A stretch of DNA of 52,635 bases, taken from assembly GCA_020443295.1 (NCBI GenBank), contig JAGRIJ010000019.1, forward strand, positions 1 through 52,635, given 5' to 3'. Each line of letters opens with the position of its first letter. The stretch's first letter is position 1. Of this stretch, positions 20,362 to 29,199 are shown piece after piece. The stretch is from Alphaproteobacteria bacterium (lineage in GTDB: Bacteria > Pseudomonadota > Alphaproteobacteria > Micavibrionales > Micavibrionaceae). Position numbers and translations under genes: made by a program. A model generated the notes under the pieces. That model ran no database searches, was not told where the DNA came from, and saw nothing but the letters and a program-made list of their open reading frames with translations.

Positions 20362-23142
20362 TTATGTTTTTTGCAGGAACGCTCCGGTTTTTTTTACGAC
20401 CTCAGCCAATCCTGTTTTCTCTATGATTGTATCCGGAGGAAAGGCGCCGAGCAGGCGCGAGGGGAGCATGGGATCGAGGATCACGAACACGCCGTGATCG
20501 GTTTCGCGGCGGATCAGGCGGCCATAGGCCTGCTTGAGCTTGAGGCGTGTGATCATATCGTCGAAGCGTTTCTTTCCGAACTGTTCGCGGCGGGCCTTGT
20601 GCAGAATTGTCGGGCGCGGCCACGGCACCCGGTCGAAGACGATCAGGCGCAGGGAGTCGCCGGGAACGTCCACGCCATCGCGCACGGCATCGGTTCCCAG
20701 CAGGCAGGAGTGGGGGTCGTCGCGGAACATATCCACCAGCGTTCCGGTGTCGATGGCATCGACATGCTGTGCGTAGAGAGGCAGTCCGGCTTCTTCCAGA
20801 TCGCGCACGATTTTTTCATGAATGGCGCGCAGGCGCTGGATCGACGTGAACAGGCCGAGGCCTCCGCCTTCGCTGGCTTTGAAGAGGGCGCGGTAAGCTC
20901 CGGCAACCTGTGCGGGGTCGTCCCTGCGAACATCGTTGACGATGAAAATGCGCGTTTGCGCCTTGTAATCGAAGGGGGAGGCGAAGGCAGCGTGACGGGG
21001 TTCGCGCGCGAAATAGAGAGCGCCGGTGCGTTCCTGCGCGGTCTGCCAGTTTTCGCCGTCCTCTTCGCTGCCATCCCTCAAGGTGGCGGAGGTAACGGCC
21101 ATGCCGTGCAGGTGCGGGCGCAGGCTTGCGGCGAAAGGGATCATGGGGTCGGTGTGGTGGCGATAGGCGCCGACGTCAAAGGCGCGTCCCTCGATGCGCT
21201 CGATCTCCAGCCAGTCAACAAAGCCGGGGGAGGGCTCGCCCGTTTCGATCGCGTCGAGCAGACCGATCCAGCCCTTGAGGGTAAGCTGCGTGCGCCGTTC
21301 GATGGAGCGGGCGAGGGCGTCGAGGCGTTTGCGCGTATCGGCGTCCATATAGCCTTCGTCCTGTTCGAGTTTTTTTGCGATCAGGCGGGCGAGTTCGGTC
21401 ATCGGTTTTTGGAGTTTTTGCAGCGAGGTTTTGAGTTTTGTCGCGGCGTCGAGCAGATCGGGGTCGGCGGGGTGCAGACCGGTTTCCAGCGCGTAAGGGC
21501 CGTTGCGTCCCTCGGCCCTTGCATAGACCTGCCGCCAGACTTCGGCGAGGAATTTTTCGGCGGGGCCGTCGGGGATATTTTCGTTCAGACGTTTGCTCCA
21601 GCCCTGCGCGCTAAGGGAGCGGGCCTGATGGATTGCGCTTTCGAGAAGTTTTCCTGCGTTCTCGTCTCCTGCGATCAAATCCTCGATCCGCCGTTTAAGG
21701 CCGCGGGCGCGGCTCTTCCGTCCGCCTTCGGTTCCCAGGATCCAGCGGCGGAGATCAACCATCTCGCGCGCGGTGAGATGCGCGGCGAAGGCGCTGTCCG
21801 CCGCGTCGAAAAGATGATGGGCTTCGTCAAACACATAGCGCGTGGGGAGGTCTTCTCCGGGCATGGACAGGGCGGACTGGATCATGACCAGCGCGTGGTT
21901 GGCCACGACGATCCGGGCGCGTCTGGATTTTCTTATGGAGCGTTCCACGAAGCAGCGGTGATAATGATCGCAGGCGGAGAAAATGCACTCGCCCCGGCGG
22001 TCCGCCAGACCGTACGTTCCCTGAAATTCCAGCAGGCCGGAAAGCCAGCCGGGGAAATCGGGGCCGCTCAGATCGCCGTCCCTGGTGGCTGCGGCCCAGC
22101 GGGCCATGATGCCTGCGGCTACGGCGTGACGCGGCGTGTAGGTTGTCGCTGCGGCTGTTGCCATGTCTTCGAGATTGAGCAGGCAGAGATAATTTTCGCG
22201 GCCCTTGCGGACGGTCACGTAGGCGTCCTTGACCTCCGGGTGCGGGTAGAGGCGGTCGAGTTCGGAGTCGATCTGGCGCTGCAGATTTTTGGTGTAGGTC
22301 GAAATCCAGACTCCCGCATCGTTCTTTTCGGCCCAGACGCTTGCCGGGGCGAGGTAGCCCAGAGTTTTGCCTACGCCCGTTCCCGCTTCGGCCAGAACCA
22401 CATTGGGGCTTTCGATTTCCCTGACGGGGGCGAAGGCGTTCGCGATTTCAATCGCATAATCCTGCTGCTGACTTCTTGTTTCGGTCTTTCCGTCCCCGCG
22501 CGAAAGCAATTCGTTCAGGCGGTCTTTTGTTTCCTGCGGGGATACGGGTTCATGCGCGGGGGGCGGGGGCGGCGCATCCTCCGCCCATTCGGGCAAATGC
22601 TTCCAGACATTGAGCGCGGTGCGGGAGTGTATTTCTATGACAGGATCATAGGTTTCGCCCAGAGCGGAAAAAATGTAGGGCGTCCACGGCCAGCCCTTGC
22701 CGCGCAGACCCATGACCGAGGCAATCGCCAGAGGGTCGGCTTTCTTGCCGAAAGGATCGTTTTTTAAATCTTTCAAGAGGGCGATTGCGATATCCATCAG
22801 GGCGGCGGGCGCGTCCTCGAAACTTTCCGGCGCGCGCAGGAAGAGCGCCTTGGCCAGCCCGGCGGGGGTGGGAACGCAGAATCTTGCCGGGTGAACGAAG
22901 GCGAACAGCTCCAGCACGTCGAAGGCAAGGAACTCGTCGAGTTCCAGCCGCGCTTTTGTAAAGGGCGCGTGGCAGAGCAGGACCGGTTTTTTGTGCAAAA
23001 TCAGGCGCGCCTGATCGAGCGGGAGGGTTTTGAACTCCCCGTCCGTGGTCAGCAGAAAAGCCTCGCGGCTGTTCACGCAGAGGGCGGGAACGTCCGGAAG
23101 GCTGATTTTTGCGGTCTCCGCTATGGCAGGCTGAGCGTTCAT
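20362..23142 (-). CDS. DinG/XPD-type ATP-dependent DNA helicase
   Basis: A 926-residue superfamily 2 helicase of the DinG/YoaA group, probably iron-sulfur dependent and acting in repair. Walker A AEAGTGVGKTLGYLAP; four cysteines in the right order for an FeS cluster (YLC, then GECIFSACDHYHRC); VVANHALVM; DEAHHLF box; and C-terminal GTDAVRDGVDVPGDSLRL and QAYGRLIRRETDHG. A 230-residue N-terminal region precedes the helicase core and is not recognised, as in alphaproteobacterial DinG-like proteins. ATG at 23142 has GGAG immediately before it; a GTG two codons upstream is possible. Confidence 0.9.
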   Translation of the reverse strand: MNAQPAIAETAKISLPDVPALCVNSREAFLLTTDGEFKTLPLDQARLILHKKPVLLCHAPFTKARLELDEFLAFDVLELFAFVHPARFCVPTPAGLAKALFLRAPESFEDAPAALMDIAIALLKDLKNDPFGKKADPLAIASVMGLRGKGWPWTPYIFSALGETYDPVIEIHSRTALNVWKHLPEWAEDAPPPPPAHEPVSPQETKDRLNELLSRGDGKTETRSQQQDYAIEIANAFAPVREIESPNVVLAEAGTGVGKTLGYLAPASVWAEKNDAGVWISTYTKNLQRQIDSELDRLYPHPEVKDAYVTVRKGRENYLCLLNLEDMATAAATTYTPRHAVAAGIMARWAAATRDGDLSGPDFPGWLSGLLEFQGTYGLADRRGECIFSACDHYHRCFVERSIRKSRRARIVVANHALVMIQSALSMPGEDLPTRYVFDEAHHLFDAADSAFAAHLTAREMVDLRRWILGTEGGRKSRARGLKRRIEDLIAGDENAGKLLESAIHQARSLSAQGWSKRLNENIPDGPAEKFLAEVWRQVYARAEGRNGPYALETGLHPADPDLLDAATKLKTSLQKLQKPMTELARLIAKKLEQDEGYMDADTRKRLDALARSIERRTQLTLKGWIGLLDAIETGEPSPGFVDWLEIERIEGRAFDVGAYRHHTDPMIPFAASLRPHLHGMAVTSATLRDGSEEDGENWQTAQERTGALYFAREPRHAAFASPFDYKAQTRIFIVNDVRRDDPAQVAGAYRALFKASEGGGLGLFTSIQRLRAIHEKIVRDLEEAGLPLYAQHVDAIDTGTLVDMFRDDPHSCLLGTDAVRDGVDVPGDSLRLIVFDRVPWPRPTILHKARREQFGKKRFDDMITRLKLKQAYGRLIRRETDHGVFVILDPMLPSRLLGAFPPDTIIEKTGLAEVVKKTGAFLQKT

Positions 23143-23258
23143 CTCCACGTGAATAGCATGTTTTTTTGGACAAATCCCGTCAAAGATTAGTATTATCTAT
23201 ATATTAACTTTCTTTTGCGAGGATCGCGGGGAAGTCAAATAGAATCAAGGAATTTACT

Positions 23259-23465
23259 ATGGCCAACGGGATTTATGATCCAGAAGGTGAAACCTTAAGG
23301 TTGAGGTTAATGCTCAAGCAGGGGTTTATGCCCAATGCTGACGGTTCTGTGACCCCTTTGTCTCCCGAAGTTTCAGAGCGCATGCTGCAGGACATCGAAG
23401 CCGGCTCTCATCCTTTTGTCAGTGACGACGAAGACGGGCTGTCCTACGAGACGCCGGGACTCTGA
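23259..23465 (+). CDS. Small hypothetical protein
   Basis: A 68-residue acidic soluble protein with no family that I recognise. Middle part is helical and basic (LRLRLMLKQGFMPNADG), the end acidic (SDDEDGLSYETPGL). AAGGAA precedes the ATG at a good distance and the AT-rich stretch around 23190-23210 (ATCTATATATTAAC) could hold its promoter. It diverges from the DinG-like gene and converges with the MscS gene (two bases between stops). Confidence 0.65.
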   Translation: MANGIYDPEGETLRLRLMLKQGFMPNADGSVTPLSPEVSERMLQDIEAGSHPFVSDDEDGLSYETPGL

Positions 23466-23467
23466 TA

Positions 23468-24691
23468 TTATCCCGATGCTTTTTTAATCTTTTTTTGTTC
23501 TGATTTTTCCTGCGGCGGGACGAACAGTTCCGCCGCGTTGTCGTTGCCCGGAAGGGTTTCCAGATAGATAGACTGCGAGGGGAAGGCGAAGCTTGTGCCG
23601 GCCTTGTTCTCTACAATGTCCTTGATCGCCAGTGCGAAGTCTTCCTTGATCTGCAGCCATTCGCCCCAATCCCTGGTCTTGGTGAAGCAGTAAATCATGA
23701 AGTCGATCGATGAATCGTTGAAGCTGTCGAGGCGCACGAAAGTCGAGACTTCGGGCGGCTTGGCGAAGTCGTCGTTGGTCATGATGTAATTCAGGATTTC
23801 TTCGCCGATGAGTTTGAGCTGTTCCTTGCTTGTGGAATAGGTCACGCCGATTTTCCAGTATATGCGGCGGTGAGTCATCCGGCTGAAATTTGTGACTACC
23901 GCATCCGAGAGGGCGGAGTTCGGAACGTGGACCGGGGCCTTGTCGAAGCGGCGGACGCGGGTTGAGCGAAAGCCGATATCCTCGACCGTTCCTTCGACAA
24001 CGCCGTCAACCTTAATCCAGTCGCCGGGGCTGAAGCGTTTTTCGGCGATGATGGTCAGGCCGCCGATGAGGTTCTTGAAGAGATCCTGCGCGCCGAGCGC
24101 AACAGCGGCACCGAAGAGTCCCAGACCGGCGAGCAGCGGGCCGATGGCAATGCCCCAGATTTCAAGAATGACGGAAGCGCCGATAAAGACCACAACCATC
24201 TTCAGGAACTTGAAAATCCATGACACCATGGTGGGGGTCAGGGTTTTTTTCAGGTTTCTGGACATATGCTGCACAGGTTCGAGCGCGCGGTGCAGCGCCC
24301 AGAAGATCGTAAAGGCGATCATGGAGCGGATCAGGCGGTAGGTGAAAACCCCCAGAATGCCGTCGAGACGAAGGTACTGCGTGGCGAAAAAGGTGCCGAG
24401 GATGATCGGGATAAAGCGCACAGGCGGGATGATGGCGTCGACGATCTTGTCATCAAGGTCCGTCTTGGTGTTTTTCGTCCAGCGGCGAATCGTGTAGAAG
24501 ATATATTTCGTCAGCAGGCCGCGGAAGACGAGGAAAAGACCGAAGATCATCAGGGCGATGACGATGCGCCCGATATCCACGCCCATCAGGCCGTGTTCCC
24601 AGACCGAGACGACTTCTTTCCAGAAATCGGTTGCCTGTTCGATGATTTGTTCCGGATCTGCTTGTTCCGGCGCGGTTTGCGGTGCCGCCAT
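23468..24691 (-). CDS. Mechanosensitive ion channel, MscS family
   Basis: A 407-residue channel that releases solutes on membrane tension. Several N-terminal membrane segments precede the pore helix, which is clear: GPLLAGLGLFGAAVALGAQD, followed by LFKNLIGGLTIIAEKRFSPGDWI and the beta domain (GTVEDIGFRSTRVRRFD, HVPNSALSDAVVTNFSR) and a cytoplasmic alpha/beta part. The Lys-rich tail (KSEQKKIKKASG) is a common feature. Start at the ATG at 24691 behind GGAGG; an upstream in-frame extension of 41 codons has no family resemblance. Divergent from the nitroreductase gene. Confidence 0.92.
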   Translation of the reverse strand: MAAPQTAPEQADPEQIIEQATDFWKEVVSVWEHGLMGVDIGRIVIALMIFGLFLVFRGLLTKYIFYTIRRWTKNTKTDLDDKIVDAIIPPVRFIPIILGTFFATQYLRLDGILGVFTYRLIRSMIAFTIFWALHRALEPVQHMSRNLKKTLTPTMVSWIFKFLKMVVVFIGASVILEIWGIAIGPLLAGLGLFGAAVALGAQDLFKNLIGGLTIIAEKRFSPGDWIKVDGVVEGTVEDIGFRSTRVRRFDKAPVHVPNSALSDAVVTNFSRMTHRRIYWKIGVTYSTSKEQLKLIGEEILNYIMTNDDFAKPPEVSTFVRLDSFNDSSIDFMIYCFTKTRDWGEWLQIKEDFALAIKDIVENKAGTSFAFPSQSIYLETLPGNDNAAELFVPPQEKSEQKKIKKASG

Positions 24692-24794
24692 TTCCTCCAA
24701 AATCCTTATTGTTTCGTTTTCAGGTTTGCGCGAGGATAATGCCTTGAGCCGGAGAGGGCAAGTTTTTAGCCATTTTTTTTGAAAGGGGCGGTTG

Positions 24795-25475
24795 ATGGAG
24801 GTTTTCTGCGGCAAAAAATCCGATGAGGTTCTTGAATATCTTCTTAAACGGCGCAGCGCGAACGCGCAGGATCTTCATGCGCCCGGCCCGAATGATGAGG
24901 AGCTGGAGCGTATTTTAGCGGCGGCTTCGCGTGTGCCCGATCACGGCAAACTCGTGCCGTGGCACTTCATCGTCTTTCAGGGAGAGGGGAGCGTGCAGGC
25001 CGGGGCAAAGGTGCGCGCAATTTTTAAAAGCGAAAACCCCGAGGCCTCAGAAGATCGGCTGGCAATCGAGGCCACACGCTTTTCGCGTTCGCCTGTTGTG
25101 GTCGGTCTTATTTCACGCATGCGCAAGGGCGGCAAGCCGTTCTGGGAGCAGATTTTATCCGCCGGGGCTGCGGGGATGACGCTTTCTCTGGCAGCCCATG
25201 CCAGCGGGTTCGGCGCGGCGTGGATTACCGAATGGTACGCGTTTCATCCGCAATTCAAAGCGTATCTGGGGCTGGATGCGCGCGATCATATCGCCGGGTT
25301 CATTCATCTCGGCACGCCGGGGGCTGTGCCCGAGGATCGCCCAAGGCCCGCGCTGTCCTCCATCGTTACGCATTGGCGGGACGGGGCTGTCCTGCAAAAG
25401 GGCGATGCGCTCTACGATCAGGAAAAATTAGGGTTTCCTGAGCCGGGGTTTGATGTGTCCGGTTTGAGGAAGTAA
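24795..25475 (+). CDS. Nitroreductase-family oxidoreductase (YdjA-like)
   Basis: A 226-residue FMN-binding nitroreductase. N-terminal LLKRRSANAQDLHAPGPNDEELERIL with the Arg-Arg-Ser FMN contact, AASRVPDHGKLVPWHFIVF, and C-terminal SLAAHASGFGAAWITEWYA and GFIHLGTPGAVPEDRPRP match the short YdjA-type subgroup. Reaction is NAD(P)H-dependent reduction of an unknown nitro or quinone compound. ATG at 24795 follows GAAAGGGG; a TTG one codon upstream is in frame. Shares a divergent promoter region of about 100 bases with the MscS gene. Confidence 0.9.
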   Translation: MEVFCGKKSDEVLEYLLKRRSANAQDLHAPGPNDEELERILAAASRVPDHGKLVPWHFIVFQGEGSVQAGAKVRAIFKSENPEASEDRLAIEATRFSRSPVVVGLISRMRKGGKPFWEQILSAGAAGMTLSLAAHASGFGAAWITEWYAFHPQFKAYLGLDARDHIAGFIHLGTPGAVPEDRPRPALSSIVTHWRDGAVLQKGDALYDQEKLGFPEPGFDVSGLRK

Positions 25476-25516
25476 TTTTTGGTTGCTCATGTTTTTGATA
25501 GTGAAAGAAGCAGAAT

Positions 25517-26032
25517 ATGAAGTCGCGCTTTGCCTTGTTTCTGGTCGTTTTGTCGATGTTTTGCGTGCGGCATGCTTATGCCGCAGAGGAGATACAGGAA
25601 TGTCTTGCTTATCCAGCCAAGATTATTGAACTTCTGGAAAAAGTTGAGGGTGAGCTTCCCGTGGTACCGGAGGCCAACAACAATGAATTAACCAGCCTAT
25701 ACCACGACCATGGGCTCCCAAATTTCTACAAATACAAAAACAAGCCGTTTTTTTACCTATGGCTCTTGCGGACAGAAATTGGAGCAGTCAAGAAAAACGC
25801 GCAGTCAATGGCCGGAAGCGAAGGAATGGGTCTTGCCCTTGCCCCATCTGGATTTCTTTCCTTGCACATATCAAACGCTCGAGTCGCTTGGGCTGAGTAC
25901 GCCCGTTCTTCAAGCGATGAAGCCTTAACCGAAAGCAAGAAGGAAGAGGTTTCAATGAACCTATTTGCGGCAAGCGGATTTTTCAGTTTATATCTGAGTT
26001 GTCTCGCACAGCATCTGAAGTCTGATCCGTAA
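25517..26032 (+). CDS. Hypothetical secreted protein
   Basis: A 171-residue protein with a clear signal peptide (KSRFALFLVVLSMFCVRHAYA, cleavage likely after AYA at 22-23). The mature part has two cysteines (EIQECLAYP early, YLSCLAQH at the end) that could form a disulfide in the periplasm. No family recognised. Base composition is a little more AT-rich than the neighbours. The stop lies four bases from the stop of the convergent gene at 26037. Confidence 0.7.
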   Translation: MKSRFALFLVVLSMFCVRHAYAAEEIQECLAYPAKIIELLEKVEGELPVVPEANNNELTSLYHDHGLPNFYKYKNKPFFYLWLLRTEIGAVKKNAQSMAGSEGMGLALAPSGFLSLHISNARVAWAEYARSSSDEALTESKKEEVSMNLFAASGFFSLYLSCLAQHLKSDP

Positions 26033-26036
26033 GGAA

Positions 26037-26546
26037 TTAAGCATTGCCCCAGAGGCGGGTCCAGTAGGTAAACAGGCTGGCGCGGTTGAAGGCGGACTTG
26101 AGAACCATCCTGAGCGCCGCGTTGCGCAGGGCGAGGTTGTAATTCGGGCCGACGCCTGTCGTGCCGTCTTTCAGGGTGACGATCGTATAGGTGCCGCGGC
26201 GGCCCCGGACTTTCTCAATGCTATCGGAAACGACCATCTCGCTGCCCAGCGCGTGGGTGCGCGCCTTGTGGAAACCGGGATAGTCGCGGAAGATATTCGC
26301 GTTATGGACGGGGCCGAGATCGTGCTCGCGCTGATCCACCCCCTGCCAGATCAGGTGGGTGCTGTTGTCTGTAACCTTATAGCGGCGCTTGCCGATGAAC
26401 ATGACGGCGCCGACGCTGAGTTCATTATTGATATCGCGGAAGAACTGGGGGGTCATGTTCATAGAGCCGCGGCAGAATTCCTCGAATTGCTCGATATACT
26501 GGAGCAGGATTTCTGCAGACGGTTTGTTGCCCTCTATACTGAACAT
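26037..26546 (-). CDS. Hypothetical protein
   Basis: A 169-residue protein, probably cytoplasmic, that I do not recognise. A central beta-rich part (ELSVGAVMFIGKRRYKVTD, GTYTIVTLKDGTTGVGPNYN) is followed by a basic, amphipathic helix (ALRNAALRMVLKSAFNRA). Start chosen at 26546 since GGGGAA precedes it; a longer reading from 26573 adds nine residues. Upstream lies an AT-rich 212-base gap with no clear gene. Confidence 0.6.
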   Translation of the reverse strand: MFSIEGNKPSAEILLQYIEQFEEFCRGSMNMTPQFFRDINNELSVGAVMFIGKRRYKVTDNSTHLIWQGVDQREHDLGPVHNANIFRDYPGFHKARTHALGSEMVVSDSIEKVRGRRGTYTIVTLKDGTTGVGPNYNLALRNAALRMVLKSAFNRASLFTYWTRLWGNA

Positions 26547-26758
26547 GGTTTCCCCACACACCGGCCGGAACACGCACGAAAATCAACGAAATTGAGAAAA
26601 CGGCCTAATGTATAGAATAGTTTACAGGTCGTTAAAATTTACTTAAAATTTTAGTTAAATTCGTCGAAAATTGGCGGAATTCCTTGATGCGGCGCAGCAA
26701 AAGATCGGTTATTCGGCGGCCATGCGGCCCAGCGCCGTCACTCTTAAGCTCAATATAT

Positions 26759-27319
26759 CTATTTAAGCGGATTTGCTGTTTCAGAAGTCAACATTATGTC
26801 TATGAAGTCGTCTGCTAGCCCGTCAGATGACTTTATGCCCTCATGACGTGCACCTTTAACACCAATTACCTTGATGAGTGCTTCTTGCTTGTCGACACAG
26901 GTGTTTGTCCAGTTCATTATTTCCCAAGAGGGGAAGTAAAATACTTCTATAGAGTGTGGGTCATAAATGAATATTAGCGCCATATCACGCGGGGAGATTT
27001 TTTTTACCTTGTTGCCGCTTTGGTTGATTACCTTAATGTCTTCCCGCTTAATCTCTTGTGATTTACCAGAGCGTTTTGAATTGCTTATCACAGCCCATCG
27101 CGGATCATACTCAAGGGATTCGTAGCCTGGTCCTGCGGCGCAAACACTGACCCAAGTGCCCGGGTGTATATCTGAAACCTTTACAATGTTTCCTGTTTTT
27201 TTAAGAGAAATTTTTATTTTCTGTAATAAAGCAGCGTCAGTACTTCTCATGCGGCTTGTATAAGAAAGTATAATCATACACAACAATAAGAATAGTAAGA
27301 AGAGGGTGGCTTTTTTCAT
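26759..27319 (-). CDS. Hypothetical membrane-anchored or secreted protein
   Basis: A 186-residue protein with an N-terminal hydrophobic segment (KKATLFLLFLLLCMIILSY) that could be an uncleaved anchor. The rest is a basic, mixed alpha/beta domain with cysteines in VSVCAAGPGYE and NTCVDKQE. Family not recognised. The gene is visibly AT-richer than lysK beside it, so it may be a late arrival. It begins about 70 bases from the end of lysK on the same strand. Confidence 0.65.
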   Translation of the reverse strand: MKKATLFLLFLLLCMIILSYTSRMRSTDAALLQKIKISLKKTGNIVKVSDIHPGTWVSVCAAGPGYESLEYDPRWAVISNSKRSGKSQEIKREDIKVINQSGNKVKKISPRDMALIFIYDPHSIEVFYFPSWEIMNWTNTCVDKQEALIKVIGVKGARHEGIKSSDGLADDFIDIMLTSETANPLK

Positions 27320-27392
27320 GTTGCATCAGTGATTGCAAAAGACTGTGGTTTCGTATCTGGCTAAAACGAACGCTCTTGGTCTTAGTATAGTT

Positions 27393-29069
27393 TTAAGCCG
27401 CCTTACGTTGCAGCGCGTCTTCGATCAGCGCAACGGTTTCCTTGGGGCCGTAGAGGGCGATGAAGGAGCCGAAACGCGGCCCCTGATCCTGTCCCAGCAG
27501 GACCTGATAGAGCGCCTGGAACCATTCGCGCAAGTGTTCTTTTTCGTAGCCGTTTTCCTTGCCGGCGGTGAAGACGGCGGTCATGTATTCCTCGGCTTCC
27601 AGACCCTGATCCATATTTTTGAGCGTGTCGGCCAGAGCGGAAAGCGCGGCGCGTTCGCGGGCGTCGGGTTCGCGGTATTTTTTCTCCGGCAGGACGAAAT
27701 CTTTATAGTACTGGATCGCGTAGCTCACGAGGCGGTCGAGGAAGGGGGCGCTTTCCGGGGAGGCCTGCGGTGCGTAGCGGCCAATATATTTCCAGATGAC
27801 TTTCGGGTCGTCCGTATGCGCGCCGTTGACGAGGTTCAGCAGCAGCGCGAAGGAAATCGGGCTGTGCTGGCCGTTCGGAATCAATCCGTCATGGATATAC
27901 CATGCGGGGTTGTCGAGTTTTTTCGCGGGTTCCTGTCCGGCGAGCTTCTCAACATCCATGATGTATTCATCGACGGCTTTCGGGATGATGTCGAAATAGA
28001 GTTTTTTCGCGCTGGTGGGGCGCTGGAACATGTAATAGGCCAAGCTCTCATGCGGGGCGTAGGTCAGCCATTCCTCCATCGAAAGGCCGTTGCCCTTGGA
28101 TTTGGAAATCTTCTCGCCCTTTTCATCAAGGAATAATTCGTAACGGAACCCGGCCGGGCCGCGCCCGCCCAAAATTTTGACAATGTTGGCGGCGACGTCG
28201 GCGGCGGTGACCAGATCTTTTCCGGCCATTTCGTAATCCACGTCCAGCGCGTACCAGCGCAGCGCCCAGTCGGCGCGCCATTGCGCCTTGCAGCCGCCCT
28301 TGAAGATGGATTGTGTGACGGTTTCGCCCTTTTTGTATCCGGTGCGTTCGAACTCGCTGTCGTCCAGAACCTCGAACGTGGCCACGCCGTTTTCAAGATC
28401 GTCGATGCCTTTCAGGCCGGCGTTATGCAGAATGACCGGGTGGGGTTCGTCCGTGCCTTTTTTCTGAACGATCGGGAAGATCGGCGAGTAAGTCGCCGCG
28501 CGTTCCTCGCCGAGCAGGGGCAGGACGGCGCCGCGGATATCCTGATATTTTTCGAGCATCAATTTGAGCGTAGGGTCGAATTTGCCGGGCTTGTAGCAAT
28601 CTTCTGTAGAGCTCAGAAATTCGTATTCAAAGCCGAAGCCGTCCAGAAATTCACGCAGTTTGGCGTTGTTGTTCTCGCCGAAGCTTTTATACGGCGTGCC
28701 GTCGAACGGGTTGGGCACGCTGGTCAGCGGCATGCCGAGCGCTTTTTCCAGACGGTCCTGATTGGGGACGTTGGCCGGGACCTTGCGCAGTCCGTCCATA
28801 TCGTCGGAAAAGCAGATCAGCTTGGTGGGAATATCCGAAATTCTCTGGAAAGCCCGCATCACCATCGTGGTGCGGCAGACTTCTCCGAATGTGCCGATAT
28901 GCGGCAGGCCGGAAGGGCCGTAGCCTGTCTCGAACAGCACATAACCCTTTTCGGGGGTGTTGATCTGTCCCTTGCCGATGGCGCGCAGGCGCTTGAGCAC
29001 TCCCTTAGCCTCTTCAAAGGCCCAGGTGCGGCAGTTCATGGCAATGTCGGTGTCGATGTCTTTCGTCAT
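27393..29069 (-). CDS. lysK: Lysyl-tRNA synthetase, class I
   Basis: Charges tRNA-Lys with lysine. This is the class I form, found in archaea, alphaproteobacteria and a few others, not the usual class II LysS. The 558-residue product has the HIGH-type motif as HIGT (57-60, in GPSGLPHIGTFGEV) and the KMSKS-type motif as KISKS (about 318-322, in GEKISKSKGNGLSMEEW). The alpha-helical anticodon-binding region follows. ATG at 29069 is the natural start. In this window it is one of the better hints to an alphaproteobacterial host. Confidence 0.97.
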   Translation of the reverse strand: MTKDIDTDIAMNCRTWAFEEAKGVLKRLRAIGKGQINTPEKGYVLFETGYGPSGLPHIGTFGEVCRTTMVMRAFQRISDIPTKLICFSDDMDGLRKVPANVPNQDRLEKALGMPLTSVPNPFDGTPYKSFGENNNAKLREFLDGFGFEYEFLSSTEDCYKPGKFDPTLKLMLEKYQDIRGAVLPLLGEERAATYSPIFPIVQKKGTDEPHPVILHNAGLKGIDDLENGVATFEVLDDSEFERTGYKKGETVTQSIFKGGCKAQWRADWALRWYALDVDYEMAGKDLVTAADVAANIVKILGGRGPAGFRYELFLDEKGEKISKSKGNGLSMEEWLTYAPHESLAYYMFQRPTSAKKLYFDIIPKAVDEYIMDVEKLAGQEPAKKLDNPAWYIHDGLIPNGQHSPISFALLLNLVNGAHTDDPKVIWKYIGRYAPQASPESAPFLDRLVSYAIQYYKDFVLPEKKYREPDARERAALSALADTLKNMDQGLEAEEYMTAVFTAGKENGYEKEHLREWFQALYQVLLGQDQGPRFGSFIALYGPKETVALIEDALQRKAA

Positions 29070-29199
29070 AGGTGATTATGGATAGCAAAGAAACGCTTGC
29101 TATAAAAGCGTGTTTTTTGGATTTCTCCCTGAAGACTCTTGTCTCCCGGTGCTAATATGCCGATAGTATTCCCAGTGTTATTTTATTGGTGCCTGATCC

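Noticed and set aside
20371..22767. A 798-codon open frame on the plus strand opposite the DinG-like helicase gene
   Set aside because: It mirrors a GC-rich coding region; its product has no recognisable domain and the minus strand has clear helicase motifs throughout.
26547..26758. Possible gene remnant: a minus-strand reading ends in VTALGRMAAE and a stop at about 26711
   Set aside because: Only about 14 codons are open, with no start signal and no family match; too short to call a pseudogene.
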